DNA of 64,000 bases from Roseibium sediminis (lineage in GTDB: Bacteria; Pseudomonadota; Alphaproteobacteria; Rhizobiales; Stappiaceae): NCBI RefSeq assembly GCF_008711325.1, contig NZ_VXDB01000005.1:124001-188000 (forward strand), written 5' to 3'. The position numbers were made by a program, and so were the translations under genes. This document shows positions 1-12,248 of this stretch, one piece after another. The notes under the pieces are model-generated. The model did not search any database, had not been told where the DNA came from, and was given only the letters and a program-made list of their open reading frames with translations. Positions within the stretch are counted from its first letter, which is position 1, and each line of letters starts with the position of its first letter.

Positions 1-308
1 CCGATCTCGATGCGACCACCCAGCGTCTGCTGAATCGTGGTGCCCGCCTGACCGAACTCCTGAAGCAGCCGCAGTTCTCGCCGCTGAAGACCCAGGAGCA
101 GGTTGCTGTCATTTACGCCGGCGTGAACGGCTATCTCGACAAGCTTCCGGTCGATCGCGTGGGTGATTTCGAAGAAGCTCTGCTGCTCTTCCTGCGTGGG
201 GAACATGCTGACCTTCTGGACGCCATCTGGGAAAAGAAAGCCCTGGATGACGAGCTGACCGGCAAGCTGAAAGCTGCGCTGGATCAGTTTTCCAAGAACT
301 TCGCTTAA
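1..308 (+). CDS. atpA: ATP synthase F1 subunit alpha, C-terminal fragment
   Basis: The window opens inside this gene; about 101 codons of the C-terminus are visible in the frame ending with TAA at 306-308. The visible part carries the alpha-subunit C-terminal helical domain, with the stretches [18 protein letters not shown] and [14 protein letters not shown]. The alpha subunit is the non-catalytic nucleotide-binding partner of beta in the F1 hexamer on the inner membrane. It is followed 32 bp later by atpG, the standard F1 operon order. Identification is by family signature plus gene order; the start lies outside the window. Confidence 0.97.
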   Translation, partial: DLDATTQRLLNRGARLTELLKQPQFSPLKTQEQVAVIYAGVNGYLDKLPVDRVGDFEEALLLFLRGEHADLLDAIWEKKALDDELTGKLKAALDQFSKNFA

Positions 309-340
309 GACCTCAGTCGGGATAAGGAGCAGGGGCGGCC

Positions 341-2670
<2,330 letters not shown>

Positions 2671-2767
2671 TAATTCAAGAATCCGGCGCGATGGATCGCG
2701 CCGGATTCCCGAGTTCGGGGACCGTACAAAGGTCCTTTCGTAAGTCGACTGATAGGAAAGACGCCAA

Positions 2768-3175
2768 ATGGCCGATACATTTCAGTTTGAACTGGTCTCG
2801 CCGGAGCGCCTCCTGCTTTCCGAACAGGTTCTGGAAGTTGTTGTTCCGGGAACCGAGGGCGAGTTTGGCGTTCTGAAGAACCACAGCCCGTTCATGTCCA
2901 CCATCAAGCCGGGTATCCTCAAGGTCCGCAAGGATGGCAATGCTTGGGATGAATACTTCGTGCGGGGTGGTTTTGCCGATGCCGGCCCGAATGGGCTGAC
3001 CATTCTGGCCGAGCGTGCAACGCCGGTTTCCGAAATCAGCGCCGATGATCTGGCACAGCAGATCAAGAACGCTGAAGAAGACGTTACCGATGCCAAGGAT
3101 GACGAAGCTCGTCAGAGGGCATCCATGCAGCTTTCACAGCTGAAGGATGTTGCTGCGGCCCTCAAGGCAGCCTGA
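2768..3175 (+). CDS. atpC: ATP synthase F1 subunit epsilon
   Basis: The 135-residue epsilon subunit binds the foot of gamma and can inhibit ATP hydrolysis. The N-terminal beta-sandwich shows the family motif [18 protein letters not shown] at about residues 23-40; the C-terminal part (residues 95-135) is the expected helical pair. The start is preceded by GATAGGAAAGACGCCAA, giving an AGGA ribosome site. It sits 97 bp after atpD and is followed by a clear intrinsic terminator, so it ends the ATP synthase operon. Confidence 0.97.
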   Translation: MADTFQFELVSPERLLLSEQVLEVVVPGTEGEFGVLKNHSPFMSTIKPGILKVRKDGNAWDEYFVRGGFADAGPNGLTILAERATPVSEISADDLAQQIKNAEEDVTDAKDDEARQRASMQLSQLKDVAAALKAA

Positions 3176-3202
3176 TACGGCATTCGACTATCTGGATTAC
3201 CT

Positions 3203-3230
3203 AAAACGCGGTCATTTGGCCGCGTTTTTT
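3203..3230 (+). terminator. Intrinsic terminator of the ATP synthase operon
   Basis: A perfect 9-bp stem (3203-3211 with 3220-3228) with an 8-base loop runs straight into a T-tract. It lies 27 bp after the atpC stop codon. Confidence 0.9.
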
Positions 3231-3285
3231 GTTTGTCTCGTTTGCATTGGATTCCAAACCAAAATCGCGCAAATCCCGGGCAACA

Positions 3286-3311
3286 AAAAACCCGACCAGT
3301 GGCCGGGTTTT
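3286..3311 (-). terminator. Terminator of the minus-strand GcrA-like gene
   Basis: The arms AAAACCCG and CGGGTTTT (3287-3294 and 3304-3311) form a hairpin whose T-tract is on the minus strand. It lies about 68 bp after the stop of the minus-strand gene at 3379. Because both arms end in A or T runs it can also back up termination from atpC. Confidence 0.75.
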
Positions 3312-3378
3312 CAGGTGTGTGCGGTAACCGCACAGATCTGCTTTTGTTTTCAAGCAGCTTTGTTCTCTGTGCCTCGCC

Positions 3379-3582
3379 TCAGGCGGCGCGGCGGAATGTC
3401 ATCGGCACGCTGCCGGACCGGCTGCGGCGGCGCTCTTCCGGCGGGATGTAAACGATGGCGCTGTGTTCATCGCAATAGGAGACACCAGCCTCAACACGGT
3501 TCGAGCAAGGAAACGTGTAGTTTCCCGCGTCGCCTTCGGCCCACTTGCAGCAACCCGGACGCGGGAGGCTCATGTTATCCAT
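3379..3582 (-). CDS. Mini GcrA-like protein (C-terminal Cys/His domain only)
   Basis: A 67-residue protein. The start was placed at the ATG preceded by GAGGAAGAGGAA; a longer in-frame reading adds 28 residues with no family character. The sequence contains CKWAEGD...F.C....AGVSYCDEH.AIVY.PP..RRR, which strongly resembles the C-terminal cysteine/histidine region of GcrA, the cell-cycle regulator that works with sigma70 at CcrM-methylated promoters. The N-terminal DNA-binding helix-turn-helix of full GcrA is absent. It is monocistronic, convergent with atpC. Function is inferred: it could modulate RNA polymerase or simply be a stand-alone metal-binding module. Confidence 0.7.
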   Translation of the reverse strand: MDNMSLPRPGCCKWAEGDAGNYTFPCSNRVEAGVSYCDEHSAIVYIPPEERRRSRSGSVPMTFRRAA

Positions 3583-3873
3583 CGTATATTCCTCTTCCTC
3601 AAAGACGCATGGCGAAAACGCTCGAGCATCCTTTGGGAGGAAAGGATCCGAACAGCTTTCGTTCAATTACGGATTAGGCGATTGTCCATCAGCCCCACGA
3701 TGTGGCAGAGCTTCACTTCAAACGCAGGGTGTAGATAAATCGGTTGTCACGAAAATGCAATAGAGCGAAGCGAATAAGAGCCCTGCGTGTCGCGCATATC
3801 TAATGGTATTATTAAGATTATGTTCACCGGTTCTCCGGTTTCACACTGTGAATCCTTTGGTCGGTAGAAACTT
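3583..3873. other. Intergenic region between mocA and the mini GcrA-like gene
   Basis: These 291 bp hold the 3' flank of the MocA-like gene and the presumed minus-strand promoter of the GcrA-like gene. I see no convincing hairpin terminator, RNA gene or further coding sequence. Confidence 0.4.
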
Positions 3874-5478
3874 CTACTCTGGAAGGATTCCACCAGCATC
3901 CAAAAGAGCTTGCGGGGTGTCGAGATCAAGCCGGGCAGCCCCTCCGATCTCAACCTCCGCAACCTGCTCGGGATGATCCGATACCAGATTTCGGCCGCCG
4001 ATATCGCCTTCAAGCGCCCTCAGGTCTGCAAAAAACCGCCGGTCCCAGAGAACAGGATTACCCCGCTTGCCGTCTGCTGTAGCCATCACAATGCCCTTGC
4101 CGGTCTCGGTCATGGCATTTGTAAGCGCCTTCATATCGCCGGTGGTTATTCGCGGCATGTCGCCAAGCAGAATCAGGACGCCATCGAGCTCTGGTGACAG
4201 AGCATTCATCCCGGTCCGGATGGAACTGGCCATCCCGTCGGCATAGTCCGGATTGTAGGCTGCAATGACTGGAAGATCCGCCAGCGCGCCTTGGACCCTG
4301 TCATGCATGTGCCCGTAGACCACAGCAATCTCGGCAAGGTCCGCACCGATTGCAGCCTCAACCACATGGCGCAGGACTGGCTTCCCATCCAGATGTGCCA
4401 ACAGTTTGTTTGGCCCGCCCATCCTGCTGGATTTCCCGGCGGCAAGAACAACAGCACCGATTCGCGGTTGCAGCGAGGTCGACCTGATCTCCCGTGGCTG
4501 GGGCCTGCTCTCAATTTCCATTAAAAGCCCCCCAACGCCCATTCCGGACAGATCGTGAGCGGTCACGGGTATGTCGGCGAGAATACGGTCAAGAACCCAG
4601 TCAAAACCATTCTCCCGCGGACTGCGGGCACAGCCCGGCGCTCCTATGACCGGGGTGTCATCAAGCTCACCAAGCAGCAAGAGATTCCCCGGATCAACCG
4701 GCATGCCGAAATGACGGACACGACCTCCTGCGACCTCTATTGCTGAAGGCAGAATGTCCTTGCGGTCGACCACTGCAGATGCCCCGAAGAGTATCAGAAG
4801 CTCTGCCCCTCCCGACTTCAGTTCACGCATTGCCTCGGCTACAGCCTCGGCAGAATGGGGGACTCGTTTTTCGCAGATGATGCTGCTGTTGCTGAGATCA
4901 AGACGCTGCTGAAGAACCCGGCGGGTCTTGTCCATGGTGGCTGGCTTGAGGTGATCCAACTGCGTTGCGATCAGGCCGACCTTCAGGGAGCGAAAGGGAT
5001 AAACACGCAGACCTTTCGCTATCAGGGTTTCAGCCTCGCGGACCTTGGTGTTTGAAGCTGCAAAGGGAATGATCTTTGCGGTTGCCACCATTCGCCCTGC
5101 GCTCACGCGCGCGAAGTTGGGCAGGGTCGCCAGCGTGATCGACGGGTCAACCCGGTTGAGCGAATTGACTGCGGTCTCATCGGCAACGAAGACGCCCGGA
5201 GCGTCGGCATAGAGATTCACGCGGCCCGTGAAGGGCGCATCAAGCCACATTCCTCCGCCATCAGCGGCCTGTGCGATCTTATGCGCAGCCTCATCTTCGC
5301 CAGTGTCATCGGCTGAAAGGCGGGCTACGGTTATGCTTTCGATCCCCGCGACGGCAAGGCCACGGACATCCACCCCGGTCAGAACATGCCCCTTCTTGAG
5401 GGTCCTGCCGGAAACCTGGGTGGAATGAGCGAGGACACATCCTTCGGCTTCTCCGATCGGCACCGGTCCAAATTCCAT
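3874..5478 (-). CDS. Molybdopterin-binding / molybdenum cofactor nucleotidyltransferase fusion (MocA-like)
   Basis: A 534-residue two-domain protein. The N-terminal ~330 residues resemble the MoeA/MogA-type molybdopterin-binding fold (VPIGEAEGCVLAHS near the start, LLILFGASAVVDRKDILP around residues 230-250). From about residue 340 there is an NTP-transferase domain with the nucleotide loop VVLAAGKSSRMGGPNKLL and GVLILLGDMPRI, as in MocA/MobA enzymes that add CMP or GMP to molybdopterin. It starts inside the stop of the XdhC-like gene (TAATG), so it is translationally coupled. Such fusions are known in alphaproteobacteria beside XdhC genes; the target molybdoenzyme is not in the window. Confidence 0.88.
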   Translation of the reverse strand: MEFGPVPIGEAEGCVLAHSTQVSGRTLKKGHVLTGVDVRGLAVAGIESITVARLSADDTGEDEAAHKIAQAADGGGMWLDAPFTGRVNLYADAPGVFVADETAVNSLNRVDPSITLATLPNFARVSAGRMVATAKIIPFAASNTKVREAETLIAKGLRVYPFRSLKVGLIATQLDHLKPATMDKTRRVLQQRLDLSNSSIICEKRVPHSAEAVAEAMRELKSGGAELLILFGASAVVDRKDILPSAIEVAGGRVRHFGMPVDPGNLLLLGELDDTPVIGAPGCARSPRENGFDWVLDRILADIPVTAHDLSGMGVGGLLMEIESRPQPREIRSTSLQPRIGAVVLAAGKSSRMGGPNKLLAHLDGKPVLRHVVEAAIGADLAEIAVVYGHMHDRVQGALADLPVIAAYNPDYADGMASSIRTGMNALSPELDGVLILLGDMPRITTGDMKALTNAMTETGKGIVMATADGKRGNPVLWDRRFFADLRALEGDIGGRNLVSDHPEQVAEVEIGGAARLDLDTPQALLDAGGILPE

Positions 5479-6167
5479 TATCGGGCCTCCGGCTTCCGCA
5501 GGGCCTGTATCACGCTTCCAAGAACGGCAACGGCGATTTCGGCCGGAGAGGAAGCACCGATATCGAGGCCAATCGGCGCATCGATCCGTCGGAATTCCTC
5601 ATCGGAAAATCCGGCTTCCAGAAACCGGTCGCGGCGTTTGCCGTGGGTCTTTCGACTGCCCAAAGCTCCCACGTAAAAGCACCCCTCGCGCAGGGCCTGC
5701 TGCAAGGGATAATCGTCGATCTTGGGATCATGGGTCACGGCAGCGAGGGCTGTGTAGGCGTCCAGCGGTGTCTCTTCAAGCACCTCTTGCGGCCACTCGG
5801 CCTTGAGCAGAGTACCGGGGAACCGATCTTCGGTGGCAAAAGCCGTACGCGGGTCGATGACGGTCACGTCGAAGCCGGCAATCTGAGCCATCGGCACCAG
5901 TGCCTGGGTGATATGGACAGCCCCAATCAGGACCAGGCGTGGGGAGGGAACGGAAACGGTCAGAAAAAACGATCCCGCTTGGGTTTCGACATGTCCGGAC
6001 TTTCCGGAAAGAAAGCGCTTTTCGAGGTCTTCCTTGAGCGGATCACCGATCAGGTCCGTTACCTTTTCCACCAGCCTCTGGCTGCCGTCGCTCATGTTGG
6101 TGACCAGTATGGCGGCTTGCCTGTTGGATCGAAGCTGGTTGAGGCGGGTCAGGAGAGTAAGGTCCAT
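5478..6167 (-). CDS. XdhC-family protein, Rossmann (C-terminal) half
   Basis: A 229-residue protein equivalent to the C-terminal part of XdhC, the chaperone that binds and protects the molybdenum cofactor and hands it to xanthine dehydrogenase-type enzymes. The Rossmann fold is visible (RLVLIGAVHITQALVPMA near residues 76-93, then VIDPR), as is the conserved YVGALGSRKTH segment and the closing IDAPIGLDIGA..PAEIA motif. It overlaps the MocA-like gene by one base and follows the XdhC/CoxI half by 20 bp. XdhC is often one chain; here it is split, as in CoxI/CoxF-type arrangements. Confidence 0.88.
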   Translation of the reverse strand: MDLTLLTRLNQLRSNRQAAILVTNMSDGSQRLVEKVTDLIGDPLKEDLEKRFLSGKSGHVETQAGSFFLTVSVPSPRLVLIGAVHITQALVPMAQIAGFDVTVIDPRTAFATEDRFPGTLLKAEWPQEVLEETPLDAYTALAAVTHDPKIDDYPLQQALREGCFYVGALGSRKTHGKRRDRFLEAGFSDEEFRRIDAPIGLDIGASSPAEIAVAVLGSVIQALRKPEAR

Positions 6168-6187
6168 CTTAATGACGCTCCGAAATT

Positions 6188-6538
6188 TCAGGACTGCGGT
6201 GCAATAGTGACGGGTTCGACATAGACCCGAATGCGCCCGCCACAGGAAAGGCCAACCTGCCAGGCGGTTTCATCCGCAACGCCAAATTCGAGCGTAGTTG
6301 GTCTTCCCGTCTCAATCACGTCCACGGCTTCGGCGACAACAGCCCCCTCCACGCAGCCACCCGAAACGGAGCCTTCGAAATTCCCCTCCGAATCGATCAC
6401 CAGATGCGAACCAACCGGCCTTGGAGCTGACCCCCAGGTCTCGATCACCGTCGCAACGGCCACGGCACGCCCGGCTTGCGCCCAGCTTTCTGCAGTATGC
6501 AGGACATCCTGAGGTGAAAGGGGCGTTGTTTCGGTCAT
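6188..6538 (-). CDS. XdhC/CoxI-domain protein, N-terminal half
   Basis: A 116-residue protein matching the small XdhC_CoxI domain. Key motifs are SGGCVEGAVVAEA around residues 63-75 and GLSCGGRIRVYVEPV near the C-terminus; the cysteines in these two motifs are the usual cofactor-contacting residues. The start was placed at the ATG following GAAGGAGACACGGCC; a longer in-frame reading upstream has no family similarity. It is the first gene of a three-gene minus-strand operon with the Rossmann half and the MocA-like protein, so the operon encodes Mo-cofactor insertion without its client enzyme. Confidence 0.85.
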   Translation of the reverse strand: MTETTPLSPQDVLHTAESWAQAGRAVAVATVIETWGSAPRPVGSHLVIDSEGNFEGSVSGGCVEGAVVAEAVDVIETGRPTTLEFGVADETAWQVGLSCGGRIRVYVEPVTIAPQS

Positions 6539-6609
6539 GGCCGTGTCTCCTTCATCATCTGACAATATAGCTATCGCACTGGAAGAAAACAGCGAGCCGA
6601 AAGGCCAAC

Positions 6610-6643
6610 AAAAAAAGGCGGTGGGAAGAACCCGCCGCCTTTC
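6610..6643 (-). terminator. Intrinsic terminator of pckA
   Basis: A 12-bp stem (AAAGGCGG plus TGGG pairing with CCCG plus CCGCCTTT, with one G-T wobble) and a 5-base loop are followed on the minus strand by a run of seven Ts. It lies 23 bp beyond the pckA stop. Confidence 0.9.
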
Positions 6644-6665
6644 AATGAACTTGCGCTGCTGGCGT

Positions 6666-8276
<1,611 letters not shown>

Positions 8277-8375
8277 GATCCCGCAGTCCTTGTGATCTGG
8301 GCCAATTCAAGCGTTGAGCAGGTGAGGATTTCAGTGCGCGACCGATTGAAATCGCGCCCCTCAACTGTGTCCGGC

Positions 8376-8404
8376 AAAGTAATGGATGTAGAAAACTGCA
8401 ACAA
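8376..8404 (-). promoter_or_regulatory. Candidate sigma70 promoter of pckA
   Basis: Read on the minus strand: TTGTTG (plus-strand 8399-8404), a 17-base spacer, and TACTTT (8376-8381). This puts the transcript start near 8369, with a leader of about 90 bases. Only sequence match supports it. Confidence 0.45.
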
Positions 8405-8429
8405 GACGCAGGGTCCTGACTCAACGGGC

Positions 8430-8463
8430 TTTAATCGATTAAAAAAAAATTTGATCGATTAAA
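8430..8463. promoter_or_regulatory. Tandem LacI-type operators upstream of pckA
   Basis: TTTAATCGATTAAA (8430-8443) is a perfect 14-bp palindrome with a central CG; TTTGATCGATTAAA (8450-8463) differs by one base. The centres are exactly 20 bp apart, two helical turns, so both sites face the same side of the DNA. Central-CG palindromes are typical of LacI/GalR-family regulators. In Sinorhizobium the LacI-type regulator PckR controls pckA, so this is a candidate PckR site (inference). Lying about 60-95 bp upstream of the candidate start site, it fits activation better than repression. Confidence 0.65.
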
Positions 8464-8754
8464 TAATTAATTCGGAGTCCGAAAAAATGCGCAAGGCGTG
8501 AACGTCTTTAACTGACCGCGCCACTACTGTGGGAAAATTTGCTGAAAATTGTCGCCCTGACCGAGAAGTCCCGGATAAAAACTAACTGCGCAGCAGGAAA
8601 AGCCTATTTCTGCCTCAAAAGGCTTCTGATTGTCCGTTTGAGGGTGTAATCATCAGGTGGTGCCATATTTTATGCGCAATTGGAGCGCCAAGAAAACGCT
8701 GGGTCTTCCTCAAGACATCTTGCCAGTTGAGTTTGGAAACGGATTAGAAAACGC

Positions 8755-9453
8755 ATGCCGACAATTGCCTTGGTCGATGACGACAGAAACATTTTGACTT
8801 CGGTTTCGATTGCTCTGGAATCGGAGGGCTATCGTGTGCAGACCTATACCGATGGTTCCTCTGCACTGGAGGGCCTGCAGTCAGACTCTCCCGACCTTGC
8901 AATCTTCGACATCAAGATGCCGCGCATGGATGGCATGGAGCTGTTGCGGCGCCTGCGCCAGAACTCGGACATGCCTGTGATCTTCCTCACCTCCAAGGAT
9001 GACGAGATCGACGAACTCTTCGGCCTGAAGATGGGCGCGGATGACTTCATCCGCAAACCGTTCTCGCAGCGCCTGCTGGTGGAACGTGTTCGTGCAGTGC
9101 TTCGCCGTGCTCAGCCGCGCGATACCTCGGCTCCGCGGCAGGATGCAGACAAGCTGCTCGAGCGTGGCCTTCTGGTCATGGATCAGGAGCGCCACACCTG
9201 CACCTGGAACAACAAGCCGGTGACGCTCACGGTTACAGAATTCCTGATCCTGTCATCGCTCGCCCAGCGTCCGGGTGTCGTCAAGAGCCGCAATGCCCTG
9301 ATGGACGCAGCCTATGATGATCAGGTTTATGTTGACGACCGGACCATCGACAGCCACATCAAGCGCCTGAGAAAGAAGTTCAAGCTGGTCGACGATGATT
9401 TCGACATGATCGAAACCCTTTACGGCGTCGGTTACCGGTTCAGGGAGGTCTGA
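8755..9453 (+). CDS. chvI: Response regulator ChvI (OmpR family)
   Basis: A 232-residue response regulator. The receiver domain (1-118) has the acidic pocket DDD at 8-10, the phosphoacceptor Asp52 ([10 protein letters not shown]) and the switch region ending FIRKPFS; the C-terminal winged helix (about 135-230) ends [10 protein letters not shown]...LYGVGYRF. ChvI with the kinase ChvG controls acid, envelope and exopolysaccharide genes in Agrobacterium and Sinorhizobium. It lies 12 bp before the kinase gene and next to pckA, hprK and HPr, the order that supports this assignment over other OmpR-type regulators. The ribosome site before the start is weak. Confidence 0.93.
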   Translation: MPTIALVDDDRNILTSVSIALESEGYRVQTYTDGSSALEGLQSDSPDLAIFDIKMPRMDGMELLRRLRQNSDMPVIFLTSKDDEIDELFGLKMGADDFIRKPFSQRLLVERVRAVLRRAQPRDTSAPRQDADKLLERGLLVMDQERHTCTWNNKPVTLTVTEFLILSSLAQRPGVVKSRNALMDAAYDDQVYVDDRTIDSHIKRLRKKFKLVDDDFDMIETLYGVGYRFREV

Positions 9454-9464
9454 AGACCGTTTCC

Positions 9465-11267
9465 ATGGCGGTGGAAAGCGAGAAGACGGAAGATGTGTCG
9501 CGAGCACCGGCTGGCGGAACGGATCGATCCCAGTTGCGCTGGTTTGGTAACCGTCGCCTGAGGCGGCGCGTCCTTTCCCAATTCGGCAGGGTGTTCGGCA
9601 CCTATGTGCTTTCGTCGCTGACGCGGCGGATCATCGCCATCAATCTGGTTGGCCTGATCGCGCTCGTGATTGGCATCCTGTATCTCAACCAGTTTCGCGC
9701 AGGTCTCATTGACGCGCGGGTGCAGAGCCTCCTCACGCAGGGCGAGATCATTGCCGGGGCCATTGCCGCATCCGCAACGGTCGATACCGGCGCAATCACC
9801 GTGGACCCGGAGCGCCTTTTACAGCTGCAGGCCGGTGAAAGCATTGCGCCTGGAGGCGATGATCAGGACCTTCTGGACTTTCCGGTCAATCCCGAGCGCG
9901 TTGGCCCGGTACTGCGAAGCCTTATCTCCCCGACCAAGACCCGTGCGCGAATCTACGATCCCGATGGGATCTTGATCATCGATTCGCGCCATCTTTATTC
10001 CAGCGCCCAGATCCTGAGGTTCGACCTGCCGCCGCCTGTGGTCGACGAGCCTGGGTTTGTCGAGAAAACCTGGGAATCGCTGAAGCTCTGGTTCCGCAAG
10101 GGAGAGCTGCCGCTCTATGAAGAGGTTGGCCCCGGTGACGGGCGCGCCTATCCGGAAGTGGCCGCAGCCCTGTCCGGTTCTCCTGCCAGCGTTGTACGTG
10201 TGTCGCCGCGTGGCGAGTTGATCGTCTCGGTTGCCGTTCCCATCCAGCGCTTTCGCGCGGTTCTTGGCTCTCTGCTGCTCTCCACCCAGGGCGGCGACAT
10301 CGATGCCATCGTGCGGGCCGAACGCCTTGCGATCATGCGCGTCTTCCTGGTCGCGTCCACCGTGACGATCCTCCTCTCCATTTTGCTTGCAGGAACGATT
10401 GCCGGTCCCGTGCGCCGCCTTGCCGCTGCGGCCGACCGGGTTCGAAAGGGCTCAAACACACGTCAGGAAATTCCGGAATTTGCCGATCGGCAGGATGAAC
10501 TTGGTCATCTGGCCCGGTCGCTCAGGGACATGACCAACGCGCTCTACAACCGCATCGATGCCATCGAGCGGTTTGCCGCGGATGTGGCGCATGAATTGAA
10601 AAACCCGCTGACGTCCTTGCGCAGCGCGGTTGAAACTCTGCCCCTTGCCAAATCGGATCAATCGCGCGGTCGCCTTCTTGATGTCATCCAGCACGATGTC
10701 CGCCGGCTGGATCGCTTGATCAGCGATATTTCCGATGCCTCGCGTCTTGATGCGGAGCTGGCGCGGGCTCAGGCAGAGCCAATCGATCTTGCCGTCCTGC
10801 TGCGAACGATCGGCGATGCCGTCAATCAGCGAACGGGCAAGGAAAGTGTCGGCGTTCGCCTGACCGTTGCAGATGCTCCAGGCAACCATCCCTATGAAGT
10901 GCAGGGCCACGACATTCGCCTTGGTCAGGTCATCAGCAATCTCATCGACAATGCCCAGTCCTTTTCACCTTCCGATGGCTCCGTCCGGATTGGGCTGAGC
11001 CGGGTTGGAAAGTGGGCCGAGATCACCGTTGATGATGACGGTCCCGGCATTCGGGCGGAGAATATCGACCGGATCTTCGAGCGGTTCTATACGGACCGGC
11101 CCGACAGTGAAGGTTTCGGCAACAATTCCGGTCTTGGGCTTTCAATCTCGCGGCAGATCGTGGAAGCGCATGGCGGTACCATCACCGCGAAAAACCGCAA
11201 GGGTGCAGGTGCATCTGACGCCATTTCCGGTGCCCGCTTTACAATTCGTCTTCCTGCCGGACACTGA
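9465..11267 (+). CDS. chvG: Sensor histidine kinase ChvG (ExoS)
   Basis: A 600-residue membrane histidine kinase. A cytoplasmic tail of about 48 residues is followed by TM1 (IIAINLVGLIALVIGILYL), a periplasmic domain of roughly 220 residues, TM2 (VFLVASTVTILLSILLAGTIAG), a HAMP linker, an H-box FAADVAHELKNPLTSL with His376, and an ATPase domain with NLIDNAQSF, DDDGPGI and GLGLSISR. In Rhizobiales the periplasmic inhibitor ExoR holds ChvG off until acid or host signals. It is coupled to chvI upstream and hprK two bases downstream. Nearby start codons make the exact N-terminus uncertain. Confidence 0.93.
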   Translation: MAVESEKTEDVSRAPAGGTDRSQLRWFGNRRLRRRVLSQFGRVFGTYVLSSLTRRIIAINLVGLIALVIGILYLNQFRAGLIDARVQSLLTQGEIIAGAIAASATVDTGAITVDPERLLQLQAGESIAPGGDDQDLLDFPVNPERVGPVLRSLISPTKTRARIYDPDGILIIDSRHLYSSAQILRFDLPPPVVDEPGFVEKTWESLKLWFRKGELPLYEEVGPGDGRAYPEVAAALSGSPASVVRVSPRGELIVSVAVPIQRFRAVLGSLLLSTQGGDIDAIVRAERLAIMRVFLVASTVTILLSILLAGTIAGPVRRLAAAADRVRKGSNTRQEIPEFADRQDELGHLARSLRDMTNALYNRIDAIERFAADVAHELKNPLTSLRSAVETLPLAKSDQSRGRLLDVIQHDVRRLDRLISDISDASRLDAELARAQAEPIDLAVLLRTIGDAVNQRTGKESVGVRLTVADAPGNHPYEVQGHDIRLGQVISNLIDNAQSFSPSDGSVRIGLSRVGKWAEITVDDDGPGIRAENIDRIFERFYTDRPDSEGFGNNSGLGLSISRQIVEAHGGTITAKNRKGAGASDAISGARFTIRLPAGH

Positions 11268-11269
11268 TC

Positions 11270-11737
11270 ATGGCAATCCCGACCATTCACGCCAGTTGTG
11301 TTGCCTTTGGCACCCTTGGTGTTCTTGTGCGCGGCCCGTCGGCAGCGGGCAAATCGAGTTTCTGCGACAGGTTGGTGGAAACGGCCCGCAGCAGGGGGAC
11401 CTTTGCCGCCTGGGTTGGAGATGACCGCGTTCACCTTGAAGGGGATGGTCATCATGTCGTCGCGCATCCGGCGGGAGCTCTTGCCGGCAAACTTGAGGTG
11501 CGCGGACTTGGCATTCTCGAAACCGGCTTTTTGCCGTCCGCCGCGGTGGATCTGGTGGTCGACCTGATGCCCCTGTCGGAAATTGATCGATTGCCGGAGG
11601 CGTCGACAGACCGGATACTGCTGGAAGGGCTGCTTCTTCCCCGGTGCCGACTGGCGGAAAATCGGAGCGATGAGGGATTGCGCCGCCTTCGGTGGGTCTT
11701 GCGAGAGCTTTTCCCCAATAGGCCGGACTACTTTTAA
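11270..11737 (+). CDS. hprK: HPr kinase/phosphorylase, short alphaproteobacterial form
   Basis: A 155-residue protein corresponding only to the C-terminal catalytic domain of HPr kinase. The P-loop GPSAAGKSS is at residues 22-30, and LEVRGLGIL matches the HprK signature. The N-terminal domain of the Firmicutes enzyme (total about 310 residues) is missing, which is normal in alphaproteobacteria. It phosphorylates or dephosphorylates a serine in HPr. It starts two bases after the chvG stop, so it is translationally tied to the ChvGI system, and is followed by EIIA and HPr genes. Confidence 0.93.
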   Translation: MAIPTIHASCVAFGTLGVLVRGPSAAGKSSFCDRLVETARSRGTFAAWVGDDRVHLEGDGHHVVAHPAGALAGKLEVRGLGILETGFLPSAAVDLVVDLMPLSEIDRLPEASTDRILLEGLLLPRCRLAENRSDEGLRRLRWVLRELFPNRPDYF

Positions 11738-11838
11738 GGCAGGAGCCGATTTTGCTTGCATGCGCAGAACCACTTGCCGACAGTGCCCTCGGCTGCTTTA
11801 AGAACCATATTCATCATAGATACCGGATCGCAGAACTC

Positions 11839-12243
11839 ATGATCGGACTTGTACTCGTGACCCACGGCCGCCTTGCAGAGGAATTCAAGGCTGCGCTGGA
11901 ACATGTTGTCGGCCCTCAGGAACAGGTGGAGACAATTTCGATTGGTCCGGATGATGACATGGAGCAGCGGCGGCAGGACATTCTGGCGGCCGTCAGGGCG
12001 GCCAACAGCGGGCAAGGCGTGGTGCTTCTAACTGACATGTTCGGCGGGACGCCTTCCAACCTCGCCATTTCCGTCATGGACGGCACGTCCGTTGAAGTTG
12101 TCGCTGGTGTGAACCTGCCGATGCTAATCAAGCTCGCAAGCGTGCGCGTAGATCGTCCCTTGGCTGATGCTGTCGACGAAGCGCGCCAGGCCGGCCAGAA
12201 GTATATTTCCGTGGCAAGTCAGGTGCTGTCCGGACAAAACTGA
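11839..12243 (+). CDS. PTS EIIA component, mannose-family type
   Basis: A 134-residue EIIA of the mannose/fructose family. Translation from the ATG at 11839 gives MIGLVLVTHG with the phosphorylatable His9; an in-frame extension upstream has no family character. The segment LLTDMFGGTPSN is the second signature. No EIIB/EIIC permease is near, so this belongs to the regulatory, transport-free alphaproteobacterial PTS (often called manX or EIIA-Man), which relays phosphoryl groups from HPr to control other processes. HPr follows 5 bp downstream. Confidence 0.93.
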   Translation: MIGLVLVTHGRLAEEFKAALEHVVGPQEQVETISIGPDDDMEQRRQDILAAVRAANSGQGVVLLTDMFGGTPSNLAISVMDGTSVEVVAGVNLPMLIKLASVRVDRPLADAVDEARQAGQKYISVASQVLSGQN

Positions 12244-12248
12244 TTCAG

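Larger units (their letters stand above)
8277..8754. other. Divergent pckA-chvI intergenic region
   Basis: This 478-bp spacer carries the pckA promoter and operator pair described separately. The half nearest chvI (8464-8754) contains no recognisable coding sequence; a short AAGCCT/AGGCTT inverted repeat near 8600-8632 is the only structure seen there and is too weak to name. Confidence 0.6.
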
